Shown: positions 45,524 through 54,925, counted from the stretch's first letter. The stretch: 64,000 nt of DNA from AR5 sp041499965 (GCA_041499965.1 JBGQLG010000004.1:1-64000), one strand, 5' to 3'. Numbers and translations: made by a program. The notes: generated from the sequence alone by a model not told the origin.

Positions 45524-47796
45524 CGCACCTGGAGACGCTCGAGCGCATCCAGCAGCGCGTGCTCTGGCTCTCGGCCTGGATGGTCCACCACGCCAACGCG
45601 CGGCCAAGTGTCGACGGCCTCAAGGTCGGCGGGCACCAGGGCTCGTCGGCGTCGGTGGTCAGCCTGCTGACCGCGCTCTACTTCGACGCGCTACGTCCCG
45701 GCGACGTCGTCGCCGTGAAGGCGCACGCCGCCCCGGCGTTCTACGCGGTCCAGTACCTGCGCGGCCGGTTGAGTGCCGCCGAGCTGCAGGGTCTGCGCGT
45801 CTTCGGCGGCCTGCAGGCCTATCCCAGTCGCCGCAAGAACCCGGCGGTCGTCGATCTTTCCACGGGCTCGATGGGACTGGGCGCGGTGGCGGCGACGTTC
45901 GGTGGCCTCGCCTCACGGTACCTGGTGGATCACGGGGGCCACGCGACACCCGAGCGGTTCGTCGTGATGGTCGGCGATGCCGAGCTGGACGAAGGCAACG
46001 TGTGGGAGGCGCTCGGCGAAGAGGTCGTGCGGCGGCTCGGCAACGTGCTGTGGATCGTGGACGTCAACCGCCAGAGTCTCGATCGCGTCGTCCCCGACAC
46101 CCGACCGCGCCAGCTCGCCGACATGTTCCGCGCCGGCGGCTGGCGCGTCGACGAGCTCCGCTGGGGACGGAAGCTGCAGGCGCACCTCGCAGAGCCCGGC
46201 GGTGAGCCTCTGCGCCGGCGGCTGGAGCGCGCATCCAACGCGGAGTATCAGCGGTGGCTCCGGCTGCCCGCGGGCACGCTCCGCAAGGCGCTGGTCACCG
46301 GACCGGATGGCGGCCTCGACGCCGCGCTCGACCGGGCGCTCGTCGACGTCGCCGACGAGGCGCTGCCCGCGCTGATCGGTGACGTCGGCGGCCACGACCT
46401 CGCGCTTCTTCTCGAGGCCTACGCGGCCGCCGCTCAGGAGCGTGAGCGCCCCTCGGTGATTCTCGCCCACACGATCAAGGGCTGGGGCCTGCCGTCGGCG
46501 GGCGATCCGCTGAATCACACGGCCGTGACGAGCGGCGTGCAGATCGAGGCGCTGCGGGTGGCCCTCGGCGTCGAGCCGGGCCGGGAATGGGACGGCTTCA
46601 CGCCGGGTACGCCGGAAGCCGAGCACATCCGGACGCTGCCGCCGCTGTTCACGCCGCCGCCCGTGCCCCCGCCGCCTGCCGTGCCGGAGACGCTCGACGA
46701 GACCTATGCGGAGCAGACGTCGACGCAGGAGGCGTTCGGCCGTGCGCTGGCGGCGCTGGGTCGGGTGCCGGTCGGCGACGCGATCGTCACGATGTCCGCC
46801 GACGTGGCGGTGACCACGCACCTGGCGGGCTGGATGAACCGCAAGGGCATCTACTTCCCGTCCGCGCGGCCCGACGCGTTCGCCGACGTGCCGCAGGCCG
46901 TGCGCTGGCGGGAGGGTCCCGACGGCCAGCATGTCGAGCTCGGCATTGCCGAGCACGACCTGTTCCTGACGCTGGCCGCCTTCGGGCTCACCGCCGAGCT
47001 GTCCGGTGCCACGTTGCTGCCGATCGGTACGCTCTACGATCCATTCGTCACGCGCGGGCTCGACGCGCTGTATCACGCGCTCTACTGTGGCGCGCGCTTC
47101 GTCGTGGTCGCCACGCCGTCGGGGATCAGCCTCGCCCCGGAGGGCGGTGCCCATCAGTCGGTGATCACGCCGGTCATCGGCGTTACCCTGCCCGACCTTG
47201 CGTACTACGAGCCGGCATTTGCGCGCGAGGTCGAGTGGATCCTACTGGCCGGGTTGCGCGCCGTGGCCGAGCGGCGTGAGAGCCTCTACCTGCGCCTGAC
47301 CACCGCCCCGGTCGACCAGCGCCTGGCTCTGCCGCCGACCGCCGAGCTCCGCGCGGCCGTGCTGGCTGGCGGCTATCGACTCGTCGACGCGCGCGGCGCC
47401 CAGGGATGGAGCGCGGAGGCGGCCGTGCACCTCTTCGCGGTGGGTGTGACCGTCTCCGCTGCCGTGGAGGCGGCCCGCCGGCTCGGCGAGCGCGGCGCCT
47501 TCGCCAGCGTGTTCGTCGTCACCAGTCCGGATCGGCTCTACCGGGGGCTGCGCGACCCGCGCCCCTACGTCGAGACGCTGGTGGGCGCCGACGAGGAGGA
47601 CGTGCCGGTGGTCTCGGTCCTCGACGGCCACTCCCACGCGCTGGCGTTCCTGGGCGGCGCGCTCGGCGTGCCCCAGCTCGCCCTCGGCGTGGACGGCTTC
47701 GGTCAGTCGGGGACGCGGCCCGATCTCTATCGCCACTACGGCATCGACGCCGACGCCATCGTCGCGGCGGCCGCCACGCTGCTGGGTGGGTTGTAG
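45520..47796 (+). CDS. Thiamine-diphosphate enzyme: homodimeric pyruvate dehydrogenase E1 (AceE)-like / transketolase-like
   Basis: This 758-residue protein has the fused domains of transketolase-like enzymes. The diphosphate-binding motif is clear: GDAELDEGNVWEAL followed by VNRQSLD, as in AceE. Other shared segments are HQGSSASVV near residue 40, HTIKGWGLP, GIAEHDLF in the pyrimidine domain and PEGGAHQS. A proline-rich linker (about 370-395) joins the halves. The choice between AceE-like 2-oxoacid dehydrogenase and transketolase is not settled: it is shorter than AceE (about 890), and no lipoyl E2 gene is adjacent. It precedes glycolate oxidase genes, so a link to C2/C3 acid metabolism is plausible. 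Confidence 0.8.
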   Translation: MTHLETLERIQQRVLWLSAWMVHHANARPSVDGLKVGGHQGSSASVVSLLTALYFDALRPGDVVAVKAHAAPAFYAVQYLRGRLSAAELQGLRVFGGLQAYPSRRKNPAVVDLSTGSMGLGAVAATFGGLASRYLVDHGGHATPERFVVMVGDAELDEGNVWEALGEEVVRRLGNVLWIVDVNRQSLDRVVPDTRPRQLADMFRAGGWRVDELRWGRKLQAHLAEPGGEPLRRRLERASNAEYQRWLRLPAGTLRKALVTGPDGGLDAALDRALVDVADEALPALIGDVGGHDLALLLEAYAAAAQERERPSVILAHTIKGWGLPSAGDPLNHTAVTSGVQIEALRVALGVEPGREWDGFTPGTPEAEHIRTLPPLFTPPPVPPPPAVPETLDETYAEQTSTQEAFGRALAALGRVPVGDAIVTMSADVAVTTHLAGWMNRKGIYFPSARPDAFADVPQAVRWREGPDGQHVELGIAEHDLFLTLAAFGLTAELSGATLLPIGTLYDPFVTRGLDALYHALYCGARFVVVATPSGISLAPEGGAHQSVITPVIGVTLPDLAYYEPAFAREVEWILLAGLRAVAERRESLYLRLTTAPVDQRLALPPTAELRAAVLAGGYRLVDARGAQGWSAEAAVHLFAVGVTVSAAVEAARRLGERGAFASVFVVTSPDRLYRGLRDPRPYVETLVGADEEDVPVVSVLDGHSHALAFLGGALGVPQLALGVDGFGQSGTRPDLYRHYGIDADAIVAAAATLLGGL

Positions 47797-47799
47797 CGG

Positions 47800-47805
47800 T
47801 ATACT
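47800..47805 (+). promoter_or_regulatory. -10 box (TATACT) of the glcDEF operon
   Basis: TATACT lies ten bases before ATG 47816, giving a leader of about four bases. It begins three bases after the stop of the upstream gene. Confidence 0.5.
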
Positions 47806-47815
47806 TCGAGCACCG

Positions 47816-49294
47816 ATGGTCACCCTCACCCCCGACCGCAAATCCGCGCTTCGCCGCGAGCTGGCCGCCATCGTCGGCCCCGGCGGCGTGCTGTCCGAGC
47901 CGGACGAGCTGCTCGTCTACGAGTCGGACGGGCTGACGCTGCTGCGGGCCCTGGCCGATTTCGTGGTCTTCCCCACGGCGGCCGAGCACGTGGCGGACAT
48001 CGTGAAGCTGGCCAACCGCGAGCGGCTGCCGTTCGTGGCTCGCGGCGCCGGGACCGGGCTGTCGGGCGGCTGCCTGCCGGCCGAGGGCGGCATCGTGATC
48101 TCGATGATGCGCATGAACCGCGTCCTCGAGGTCGACTACGACAACCAGATCGCCGTCGTCGAGCCGGGGCTGGTCAACCTGCACCTGTCGTGGGCGGTCG
48201 GCCCCCGCGGCTTCTACTACGCGCCGGACCCGTCGAGCCAGCAGGCCTGCACCATCGGCGGCAACATCGCCAACAACTCGGGCGGCCCCCACACGCTGAA
48301 GTACGGCGTCACCGTGAACCACGTGCTCGGCCTCGAGGTCGTGATGCCCGAGGACGGCAGCATCGTGTGGCTGGGCGGCCGCACGCGCGACCCGCTCGGC
48401 TACGATCTGCCCGGCCTCTTCGTCGGGTCGGAGGGCACCTTCGGCATCGCCACCAAGATCGTCGTGCGCATCCTCCGCAAGCCCCAGGCGGTGAAGACGG
48501 TGCTCGCCGTCTTCGATCAGGTCGAGCACGCCTCGGCGGCCGTCTCGGCGATCATCGCGCGCGGCCTGGTGCCGGCGGCGATCGAGATGATCGACCACCT
48601 GACGATCCAGGCCGTCGAGGACGCCTTCGGCTGCGGCTATCCGCGCGACGCGGCCGCCGCGCTGCTGATCGAGGTCGACGGCCTCCGCGCGGGCCTGGAC
48701 GCCCAGGCCGATCGCATCGAGGCGGCCTGCCGCGAGTCGGGCGCGCGCGACGTGCGGACGGCGGCTGACGAGGCCGAGCGCCAGCTCTTGTGGAAGGGAC
48801 GCAAGTCGGCGTTCGGCGCCTACGGCCGGGTGTCACCCGCCTACATGGTGATGGACGGCGTCATCCCGCGCACCAAGCTGCCCTATGTGCTCGGCCGCGT
48901 GAACGAGATCGTGGCCGCCCACGGTCTGCGTGTCGGCAACGTGTTCCACGCCGGCGACGGCAACCTGCATCCGAACATCCTCTACGATCCGCGCAAGCCG
49001 GGCGAGGAAGCGCGCGTGGTGCAGGCCGGCGCCGAGATCATGAAGGTCTGCGCCGAAGTCGGCGGCTCGATCTCGGGCGAGCACGGCATCGGACTGGAGA
49101 AGTCCGACTTCATGCCGTTCATCTTCTCCGCCGCCGATCTCGAGTTCATGCAACGGCTCAAGACCGCGTTCAACCCGAACGGTCTCTGCAACCCGGGCAA
49201 GGTCTTCCCGACGAAGAAGTCCTGCGTCGAGGTGGGGCCGGTCGCCTATCGGCCGCACACGATCGAAGAACAGGGCCTCGCGCAGCGCTTCTGA
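47816..49294 (+). CDS. glcD: Glycolate oxidase subunit GlcD (FAD-linked oxidase)
   Basis: This 492-residue flavoprotein oxidises glycolate or D-lactate. The FAD-binding PCMH domain (about 40-215) shows VARGAGTGLSGGCLP and the downstream GGNIANNSGGPHTLKYG, and the C-terminal cap holds HAGDGNLHPNILYD and GEHGIGLEK, which are diagnostic of the family. The ATG at 47816 follows a TATACT box; the frame extends ten codons further but only into that promoter. glcE and glcF follow, separated by 11 and 2 bases. Confidence 0.95.
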   Translation: MVTLTPDRKSALRRELAAIVGPGGVLSEPDELLVYESDGLTLLRALADFVVFPTAAEHVADIVKLANRERLPFVARGAGTGLSGGCLPAEGGIVISMMRMNRVLEVDYDNQIAVVEPGLVNLHLSWAVGPRGFYYAPDPSSQQACTIGGNIANNSGGPHTLKYGVTVNHVLGLEVVMPEDGSIVWLGGRTRDPLGYDLPGLFVGSEGTFGIATKIVVRILRKPQAVKTVLAVFDQVEHASAAVSAIIARGLVPAAIEMIDHLTIQAVEDAFGCGYPRDAAAALLIEVDGLRAGLDAQADRIEAACRESGARDVRTAADEAERQLLWKGRKSAFGAYGRVSPAYMVMDGVIPRTKLPYVLGRVNEIVAAHGLRVGNVFHAGDGNLHPNILYDPRKPGEEARVVQAGAEIMKVCAEVGGSISGEHGIGLEKSDFMPFIFSAADLEFMQRLKTAFNPNGLCNPGKVFPTKKSCVEVGPVAYRPHTIEEQGLAQRF

Positions 49295-49305
49295 GCGGAA
49301 TCGCC

Positions 49306-50610
49306 GTGCCTGCGCTGCTCGACACCCTCCGCGCGACCGTCGGTGCCGCCCACGTGCTCATCGGCGTGGAGCTCTCGCCCTTCGTGATCGAGGGCCGCAC
49401 TCCCGACGCCGCCGTCTTCCCCGGCACCGCCGAGGAGGTGGCGGCGGTCGTGCGCGCGGCCGCCGCGGCCGGCGCGGCGATCGTGCCCTGGGGCGGCGGC
49501 ACCGCGGTGGCGGTCGGCGAGCCGCCGCCGCACGCGGCGCTCGTCCTCGGCCTGCGCCGGCTCGCGCGACTGGTCGAGCACGAGCCCGGTGACCTGACCG
49601 CGACGGTCGAGGCGGGCCTCACGCTGGCCGTCTTCCAAGATAGCCTGCGGGCGCGCGGTCAGTGGCTCTCGCTCGATCCGCCGGATCCTCAGCACGCGAC
49701 CGTGGGCGGCATCATCGCCGCCGATGCCTCGGGCCCGCGGCGGCATCTGTACGGCACGGTCCGAGACTTACTCATCGGCCTCACCGTGGTGACCGCCGAG
49801 GGCGCCATCGTGCGGGGTGGCGGCAAGGTCGTCAAGAACGTGGCGGGCTACGACCTGCCGAAGCTGTTCGTCGGCGCCTGGGGCACGCTGGGCATCGTGG
49901 TCGAGGCCACCTTCAAGCTGCGCCCGTTGCCCGACGAGGAGCGGCTGCTCGCCGTCCGCTTCGATCGCCTGAAGGATTGCGGCGCCGCCGCCCGGAGCCT
50001 GCTGGCCGGCGATCTCATTCCCAACGCGGTCGACATCGTCGATCCCGTCGCCGCGGCGGCGCTGGGGCTCGGCAGTGCGGCGGCGCTCGTCGTCGGCTTC
50101 GACGGGTTGCGCGAGCAGGTCGACTGGCAGGTCGCCGAGCTCACCGCGCTCGCCGGGTCGCTGGGCGGCCGCGACGTCGCCACGCTGCCGCCGGCCACGT
50201 GGCCGCGGCTGGCGACGATCGCGCGCGACGCCATCGATTCGCGGGCGGCGCTGATGCGCTTCTCGGTGCTGCCGACGCTCGTGGCGGAGACGATGGAGCA
50301 GGGCGCCCAGGCGGCGCGCCAGCGCGGGCTGGCCAGTGCGTGGGCCGCCCACGCCGGGGTCGGCGTGATCGAGGCAGCGCTGATGGCCGGGCGCGATGCC
50401 GCCGACGTCACCGCGGTGCTGACCGAGTGGCGGGCGATGGCGACGACCGGCGGCGGCCACGCCACGCTCACCTGGGCACCGCTGGCCGTGAAGTCGCAGG
50501 TGCCGGTGTGGGGCGACGCCGGCCCCGCCGGCCGGATCATGCAGGCCATCAAGGCGCAGCTCGATCCCCACAACGTCCTCAACCCCGGGCGATTCGTGGC
50601 GGGCATCTGA
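49306..50610 (+). CDS. glcE: Glycolate oxidase subunit GlcE (FAD-binding)
   Basis: This 434-residue subunit is the second flavoprotein of glycolate oxidase. Its PCMH domain has VPWGGGTAVAVG near residue 60, TVGGIIAADASGPRR near 125 and GGKVVKNVAGYDLPKLF near 165, followed by the C-terminal NPGRF end typical of GlcE. The start is GTG 49306, 11 bases after the glcD stop with GAGCGGA upstream. The open frame before it is a shadow of glcD. Confidence 0.92.
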   Translation: MPALLDTLRATVGAAHVLIGVELSPFVIEGRTPDAAVFPGTAEEVAAVVRAAAAAGAAIVPWGGGTAVAVGEPPPHAALVLGLRRLARLVEHEPGDLTATVEAGLTLAVFQDSLRARGQWLSLDPPDPQHATVGGIIAADASGPRRHLYGTVRDLLIGLTVVTAEGAIVRGGGKVVKNVAGYDLPKLFVGAWGTLGIVVEATFKLRPLPDEERLLAVRFDRLKDCGAAARSLLAGDLIPNAVDIVDPVAAAALGLGSAAALVVGFDGLREQVDWQVAELTALAGSLGGRDVATLPPATWPRLATIARDAIDSRAALMRFSVLPTLVAETMEQGAQAARQRGLASAWAAHAGVGVIEAALMAGRDAADVTAVLTEWRAMATTGGGHATLTWAPLAVKSQVPVWGDAGPAGRIMQAIKAQLDPHNVLNPGRFVAGI

Positions 50611-50612
50611 GC

Positions 50613-51959
50613 GTGACGCACCCGACGCCCGCGAGTACCACGCCGTCGCCGCTCACCCTGCACGGGCTCAGCGTGGAGGGCGTGAACCAGTGCGTGCACT
50701 GCGGGCTCTGCCTGGCCTCCTGCCCGACGTTCTCCGAGCTCGGCACCGAGATGGACTCGCCGCGCGGCCGCATCTTCCTCATCAAGTCGCTGGCCGAGGG
50801 GCGCATCGGCCTCAGCGATCCGACCGTCGAGCATCTGTCGCTCTGCCTCGACTGCCGCGCGTGCGAGACGGTCTGCCCGGCCGGCGTGCCCTACGGACGG
50901 CTGATCGAGGCGGCCAAGGCCGAGATCGAGCGCCAGAGACCGGGGGGCCTCGGGCGCCGCGCGTTTCGCTGGCTGAACTTCGGGCTGCTGCTCGGTCACC
51001 GACGCGTGCTGGCCCTGGCCGCCGCGGGGCTACGCCTCTACCAGGCCAGCGGCCTGCAGTCGCTGGTGCGGCGAACCGGGCTCGCGCGGCTGTTGCCGGG
51101 CACGCTGCCGGCGTGGGAGGCGCTGCTGCCGACGATGCCGTCGGCCGCCGAGCGCGCGCCGCTGCCGGCGCTGACGCCGGCCGTCGGCCCGCGTCGCGCC
51201 CGCGTCGCGATGCTGACGGGCTGCGTGCAGTCGATCGTGTTCGGTGCCCACAATCGGGCGACCGCGCGCGTCCTGGCCCGCAACGGGTGTGACGTGCTGG
51301 CGCCGTCGGGGCAGGGCTGCTGCGGCGCGCTCAACGCCCACGGCGGCGATCACGCGCGGGCCGTCGCGATGGCGAAGCGTACGATCGAGACGTTCGAGGC
51401 CGCGGGCGCCGACGCGATCGTCGTCAACACCTCCGGCTGCGGCGCCCACATGAAGGCGTACGACGCGCTGCTGGCCGACGATCCGGCCTGGGCCGAGCGG
51501 GGCGCCCGTTTCGCGCGCATCGTGCAGGACCTGGCCGAGTTCCTGGCGCGCGAGCCGCTGCGCGGCCCGCTGGCGCCGGTGTCGATGACGGTGACCTATC
51601 ACGATCCGTGTCACGTCGTGCACGGCCAGAAGATCCGCCGCCAACCGCGCGAGCTGCTGGCCCAGATTCCGGGGCTGAAGGTGGTCGATCTGCCGGAGGC
51701 CGATTGGTGCTGCGGCTCGGCCGGGATCTACAACCTCACCCAGCCGGAGATGGCCGATCGCCTGCTGCGCCGGAAGGTGCGCAACGTGGCCTCCACCACC
51801 GCCGAGGCCGTCGTCACCGCCAACCCCGGCTGCATCCTGCAGATCCAGGCCGGGCTGCGCGCCCAGGGCATCGAGCGCTCGGTGCTGCATCTCGTCGAGG
51901 TGCTCGACCGGGCCTACGCCGGCTCGAGCGCGGCCGCCGAGGCCGCCGCCCGGACGTGA
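50613..51959 (+). CDS. glcF: Glycolate oxidase iron-sulfur subunit GlcF
   Basis: This 448-residue subunit passes electrons from the flavin subunits to the quinone pool. Two 4Fe-4S clusters are predicted: CVHCGLCLASCP (about residue 27) and CLDCRACETVCP (about 78). Two CCG domains follow, with GQGCCGALNAHGG and EADWCCGSAGIYN. The GTG start is two bases from the glcE stop and its own stop overlaps the MoaB/MogA gene (GTGA), so all four genes are translated in one series. Confidence 0.93.
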   Translation: MTHPTPASTTPSPLTLHGLSVEGVNQCVHCGLCLASCPTFSELGTEMDSPRGRIFLIKSLAEGRIGLSDPTVEHLSLCLDCRACETVCPAGVPYGRLIEAAKAEIERQRPGGLGRRAFRWLNFGLLLGHRRVLALAAAGLRLYQASGLQSLVRRTGLARLLPGTLPAWEALLPTMPSAAERAPLPALTPAVGPRRARVAMLTGCVQSIVFGAHNRATARVLARNGCDVLAPSGQGCCGALNAHGGDHARAVAMAKRTIETFEAAGADAIVVNTSGCGAHMKAYDALLADDPAWAERGARFARIVQDLAEFLAREPLRGPLAPVSMTVTYHDPCHVVHGQKIRRQPRELLAQIPGLKVVDLPEADWCCGSAGIYNLTQPEMADRLLRRKVRNVASTTAEAVVTANPGCILQIQAGLRAQGIERSVLHLVEVLDRAYAGSSAAAEAAART

Positions 51960-52480
51960 CGAGTCGAGCCCCCGGGTCGACGCCCCTCGAGCACAAGGCG
52001 ACCGCGCCGACGTCGGTGGGGTGCTTCGTGCTCACGGTGTCGGACACGCGTACGCCCGACAACGACACCGGCGGCAACGTGATTCGCGAGCTCCTGTCCG
52101 GCGCCGGGCACCCCGTGATTGGCTCGGCGATCGTGCGCGACGAGCCGGCCGACGTCGCGCGCGTCGTGCGCGAGGCCTGCGCTGACCCGCGCGTGCAGGT
52201 CGTTGTCCTCACCGGCGGCACCGGGATCACCTCGCGCGACTCCACCTTCGAGGCGGTGGAGGCGTTGCTGGACAAGCGGTTGCCCGGCTTCGGCGAGCTG
52301 TTCCGGGTGCTCTCGTACCAGGAGATCGGCGCCGCCGCCATGCTCTCGCGCGCCCAGATGGGCATCCACGCGCGGCGCATCGTCGTCTCACTCCCCGGCT
52401 CGCCCAACGCCTGCCGGCTCGCGCTCGAGAAGCTCCTGCTGCCCGAGCTCGGCCACCTCGTACGGGAGGTCAGTCGCTGA
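51956..52480 (+). CDS. moaB: Molybdopterin adenylyltransferase-like protein (MoaB/MogA)
   Basis: This 174-residue protein adenylates molybdopterin before molybdenum insertion, by family. The binding motifs are VLTVSDTRTPDNDTGG near residue 25, VVLTGGTGITSRD near 82 and the C-terminal VVSLPGSPNACRLAL. The GTG overlaps the glcF stop. Its position after glycolate oxidase may be only operon packing. The rhodanese-ThiF/MoeB gene nearby may act in the same cofactor pathway. Confidence 0.88.
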   Translation: MTSRAPGSTPLEHKATAPTSVGCFVLTVSDTRTPDNDTGGNVIRELLSGAGHPVIGSAIVRDEPADVARVVREACADPRVQVVVLTGGTGITSRDSTFEAVEALLDKRLPGFGELFRVLSYQEIGAAAMLSRAQMGIHARRIVVSLPGSPNACRLALEKLLLPELGHLVREVSR

Positions 52481-52498
52481 GCCGTCCCTGACGCGCGC

Positions 52499-52504
52499 TA
52501 TACT
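52499..52504 (+). promoter_or_regulatory. -10 box (TATACT) of the HtrA gene
   Basis: TATACTCGATGCGTCACTCG lies 43 bases before the ATG; unlike its neighbours this gene has a normal leader with AAGGAGG. Confidence 0.5.
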
Positions 52505-52547
52505 CGATGCGTCACTCGATGCGTCCTGCGCTTCAAGGAGGCTTGGC

Positions 52548-53639
52548 ATGCCGCGCTCGTACCGTTTCGTGACGCTGGCCCTGATCGTCGCCGTCGCGCT
52601 CCTCACGCCGGCGGTGCCGCCGTCCATGGCCCAGGAGACCAAGTACTGGCGGGAAGACGCCGCCGTCACACCGCCGCCGGAGCTCTCCCGCTTCAACCAG
52701 CTCCTGGCCGATCTCGCCGAGCAGCTCAAGCCCGCGCTCGTCCACGTCCAGGTGCGGCGCACGCCCGGCAAGGACCGCGATGACGACAGTCCCGGCGAGC
52801 CCCGCCGCAGCAACGGCTCCGGCTTCCTCATCGACCCCGGCGGCCTGATCGTCACCAACGCCCACGTGGTGGAGGACGCCGACTGGGTGCAGGTGCGGCT
52901 GGCCGACGGCCGCCGCTTCCAGGGTAAGGTCGTCGGGCAGGACGACCGCGTCGACCTGGCGCTGGTCAAGATCGATGGCGCCGACCACCTGCCGACGCTG
53001 CCCATCGGCGACTCCAACCGTGTGCGGGTCGGCGAGTTCGTCATGGCGCTCGGCCATCCGTTCGGGCTCGAGCAGTCGGTGTCGCTCGGTATCGTGAGCC
53101 GCAAGGGCCGGCCGCTCGACGTGGCGGCGCCCGGCTTCGACTACCTCCAGACCGACGCCGCCGTCAACCCCGGCAACTCCGGGGGGCCGCTCGTCAACAT
53201 GGCCGGGCAGGTGGTGGGCGTGAACAGCATGGCCGCGCGCAACGGCTCCATCGGCTTCGCGATTCCGTCAAATCTCGTGAAGCTGCTGGTGCCGCAGCTC
53301 GCGACCAAGGGCAAGGTCGAGTGGGGCTGGCTGGGGGTGTCGATCACCGAGGTCGGCGACGACGACCTCGACCGGCTGAAGCTGCGCGAGGCCAAGGGCG
53401 TGCTCGTGCGCCGCGTGATGCCCGGCGAGCCGGCCGATCAGGGCGGCGTGAAGGCCGACGACGTCATCATCGCGCTCGACGGCACGACGCTGGCCGAGCC
53501 GCGCGACCTGCAGCGCGTGGTGTCGACGACGCCGGTCGGCAAGCGGGTGCGCATGGTGGTCCTGCGCGCCGGTGAGCAGAAGGAGATGGAGATCACGATC
53601 GGGCGCTACCAGGAGCGTCCGGAGCGGCCCGCGCGCTAG
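52548..53639 (+). CDS. Periplasmic serine protease HtrA/DegP-like
   Basis: This 363-residue protease has a signal peptide (cleavage near PSMAQ, residue 29), a trypsin-like domain with an intact triad (H106 in TNAHVVED, D136 in RVDLALVK, S211 in NPGNSGGPL) and one C-terminal PDZ domain (about 265-355, GVLVRRVMPGEPADQGG). It should cleave misfolded proteins in the periplasm. AAGGAGG six bases before the ATG fixes the start. It converges on the flavin-binding gene with only two bases between. Confidence 0.93.
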   Translation: MPRSYRFVTLALIVAVALLTPAVPPSMAQETKYWREDAAVTPPPELSRFNQLLADLAEQLKPALVHVQVRRTPGKDRDDDSPGEPRRSNGSGFLIDPGGLIVTNAHVVEDADWVQVRLADGRRFQGKVVGQDDRVDLALVKIDGADHLPTLPIGDSNRVRVGEFVMALGHPFGLEQSVSLGIVSRKGRPLDVAAPGFDYLQTDAAVNPGNSGGPLVNMAGQVVGVNSMAARNGSIGFAIPSNLVKLLVPQLATKGKVEWGWLGVSITEVGDDDLDRLKLREAKGVLVRRVMPGEPADQGGVKADDVIIALDGTTLAEPRDLQRVVSTTPVGKRVRMVVLRAGEQKEMEITIGRYQERPERPAR

Positions 53640-53641
53640 GG

Positions 53642-54142
53642 TCAAGCTCGCGCGTGCGGCGCCGCCAGCGCCGCCAGCGTCGCTCGCGCCCACGGCTCGT
53701 CGAGCGCGGGCGTGGGCGCGTAGCGGATCGCCCCGGTGATGCGCGCGCCGCCCTCCCAATCAGCGGCCGCGTCCTCGATCACCTGCTCCACCTCGAGCAG
53801 GAAGAAGCCTAGGTCGTACGCCTCGCCGCCCACCACGGGTAGTGGCCCGTCCAGCGCACGAATCTTGACGGACGTGACGACATCGGGCTCGATAATGCTG
53901 AGCGTTCCCAGCGCGCGCTCCGCGAGATTCCGGGCGCTGCCGCTGCGGGCCTGGATGACGAGCCCCAGCGAGCGGGCGTCGTAGGCGCGGAGCTCGAGAT
54001 AGGAGACCAGCATCGGATGAGGACGACCCTCGGCGTCCAGCGTCACGAACGGCAGTCCGACTCCCAGCCGCTGCGCGAGGTCCCGCTGGCTGAGCCGCTC
54101 GACGAGCGCCGGGGGGAGTGCGGAGCCGACCACGCGTGTCAT
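53642..54142 (-). CDS. Pyridoxamine 5'-phosphate oxidase-like FMN-binding protein
   Basis: This 166-residue protein looks like a split-barrel flavin-binding protein: an early strand VGLPFVTLDAEGRPHP, a turn and SYLELRAYD, RSGSARNLAERALGTLSI and a C-terminal helix. Such proteins bind FMN, F420 or biliverdin and often act as reductases. No specific substrate residues are recognisable. The ATG has no ribosome site; a TACGCT box six bases upstream suggests a leaderless mRNA. Confidence 0.65.
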   Translation of the reverse strand: MTRVVGSALPPALVERLSQRDLAQRLGVGLPFVTLDAEGRPHPMLVSYLELRAYDARSLGLVIQARSGSARNLAERALGTLSIIEPDVVTSVKIRALDGPLPVVGGEAYDLGFFLLEVEQVIEDAAADWEGGARITGAIRYAPTPALDEPWARATLAALAAPHARA

Positions 54143-54148
54143 GCCGGA

Positions 54149-54154
54149 AGCGTA
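54149..54154 (-). promoter_or_regulatory. -10 box (TACGCT) of a leaderless gene
   Basis: Read on the minus strand, TACGCT ends six bases before the ATG at 54142, so the first transcribed base would be the start codon. Confidence 0.35.
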
Positions 54155-54240
54155 ACAGCCGCGTCACGGCCGCGACAACCTGCCCACGGACCCGAACACG
54201 ATCCCTTCATCCCGGCGCGCACTTGGCTCGATGGCGACCG

Positions 54241-54256
54241 TGGTCCTGCCCTTGCA
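54241..54256 (+). promoter_or_regulatory. Candidate sigma-54 promoter (one mismatch)
   Basis: TGGTCCTGCCCTTGCA keeps GG-N10-GC and a perfect TTGCA half; the -24 half has C for A. The start would be near 54267, giving a 35-base leader with a CGGAGAG ribosome site. Confidence 0.45.
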
Positions 54257-54301
54257 CCGCCGGATCGGGTCGCCCCGACTCCTCCGACGGAGAGTGGTTC
54301 C

Positions 54302-54892
54302 ATGGACAACCTGCGCTGGTGGCTGCTGCTGATCGTCGCGGTTCTGTTCTCGATGTCCGGCTGCGCGTCCTCCCAGGACTGGGCGTACTGGCGCAACCAT
54401 CCCACGCACTTCGCCACCGGCGGCCACATGACGTTCTCGATGCAGAACGACAACGTCTACTACCCCACGGTGACCGAGGCCGACGTCAAGCAGGCCCAGA
54501 CCTACGGCTGGTGGGGTGACCAGGTTCCGCTGGCGCCGCCGGCGAACCTGTCCGGTCGCTGGGTGGGGACGTGGAGGGGGCTCGGGCTGTTCGACTCGCT
54601 GCGCCAGGGCGACGTCGAGGCCACGCTGACCCAGCAGGACAACGTCGGCGTCGCGCTCCTGCACCTGGAGAACACGATCGCGGCCGGAGTGCCGTGGATC
54701 GTGCGCCTCGAGGGGATGCGCGGTGTGCGCCTGGTCTATCGGGTGGCGGGCAACGACGCGTGGATGCGGTATCCGGAGAGCCCGACCGAGATGACCGTCG
54801 CCTTCACCCTCATCAACAACGATCGCCTCGTCGGCACCATCGCGGACGCCGACGCGCCGGTCGTCATCACGCTGATCCGCCGCCAGAAGTAG
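54302..54892 (+). CDS. Lipoprotein of unknown function
   Basis: This 196-residue protein has a lipoprotein signal peptide: MDNLRWW, a hydrophobic core and the lipobox MSGC (cysteine at about 20). The mature part begins with aromatic-rich ASSQDWAYWRNHPTHF and later has LSGRWVGTWRG followed by a beta-rich region typical of lipocalin-like or META-like small domains. The start has CGGAGAG upstream. It may be under sigma-54 control (54241-54256). The function is unknown. Confidence 0.72.
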   Translation: MDNLRWWLLLIVAVLFSMSGCASSQDWAYWRNHPTHFATGGHMTFSMQNDNVYYPTVTEADVKQAQTYGWWGDQVPLAPPANLSGRWVGTWRGLGLFDSLRQGDVEATLTQQDNVGVALLHLENTIAAGVPWIVRLEGMRGVRLVYRVAGNDAWMRYPESPTEMTVAFTLINNDRLVGTIADADAPVVITLIRRQK

Positions 54893-54904
54893 GACGGCTT
54901 CGCG

Positions 54905-54925
54905 GGGGCCCGGACAACGGGCCCC
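54905..54925. terminator. Perfect GC stem-loop in a convergent gap
   Basis: GGGGCCCG and CGGGCCCC pair over 8 bp with a GACAA loop, 12 bases after the lipoprotein stop. A 14-bp palindrome CCCGCCCGGGCGGG follows at 54943-54956. No U-tract; both could act as a bidirectional stop. Confidence 0.5.
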
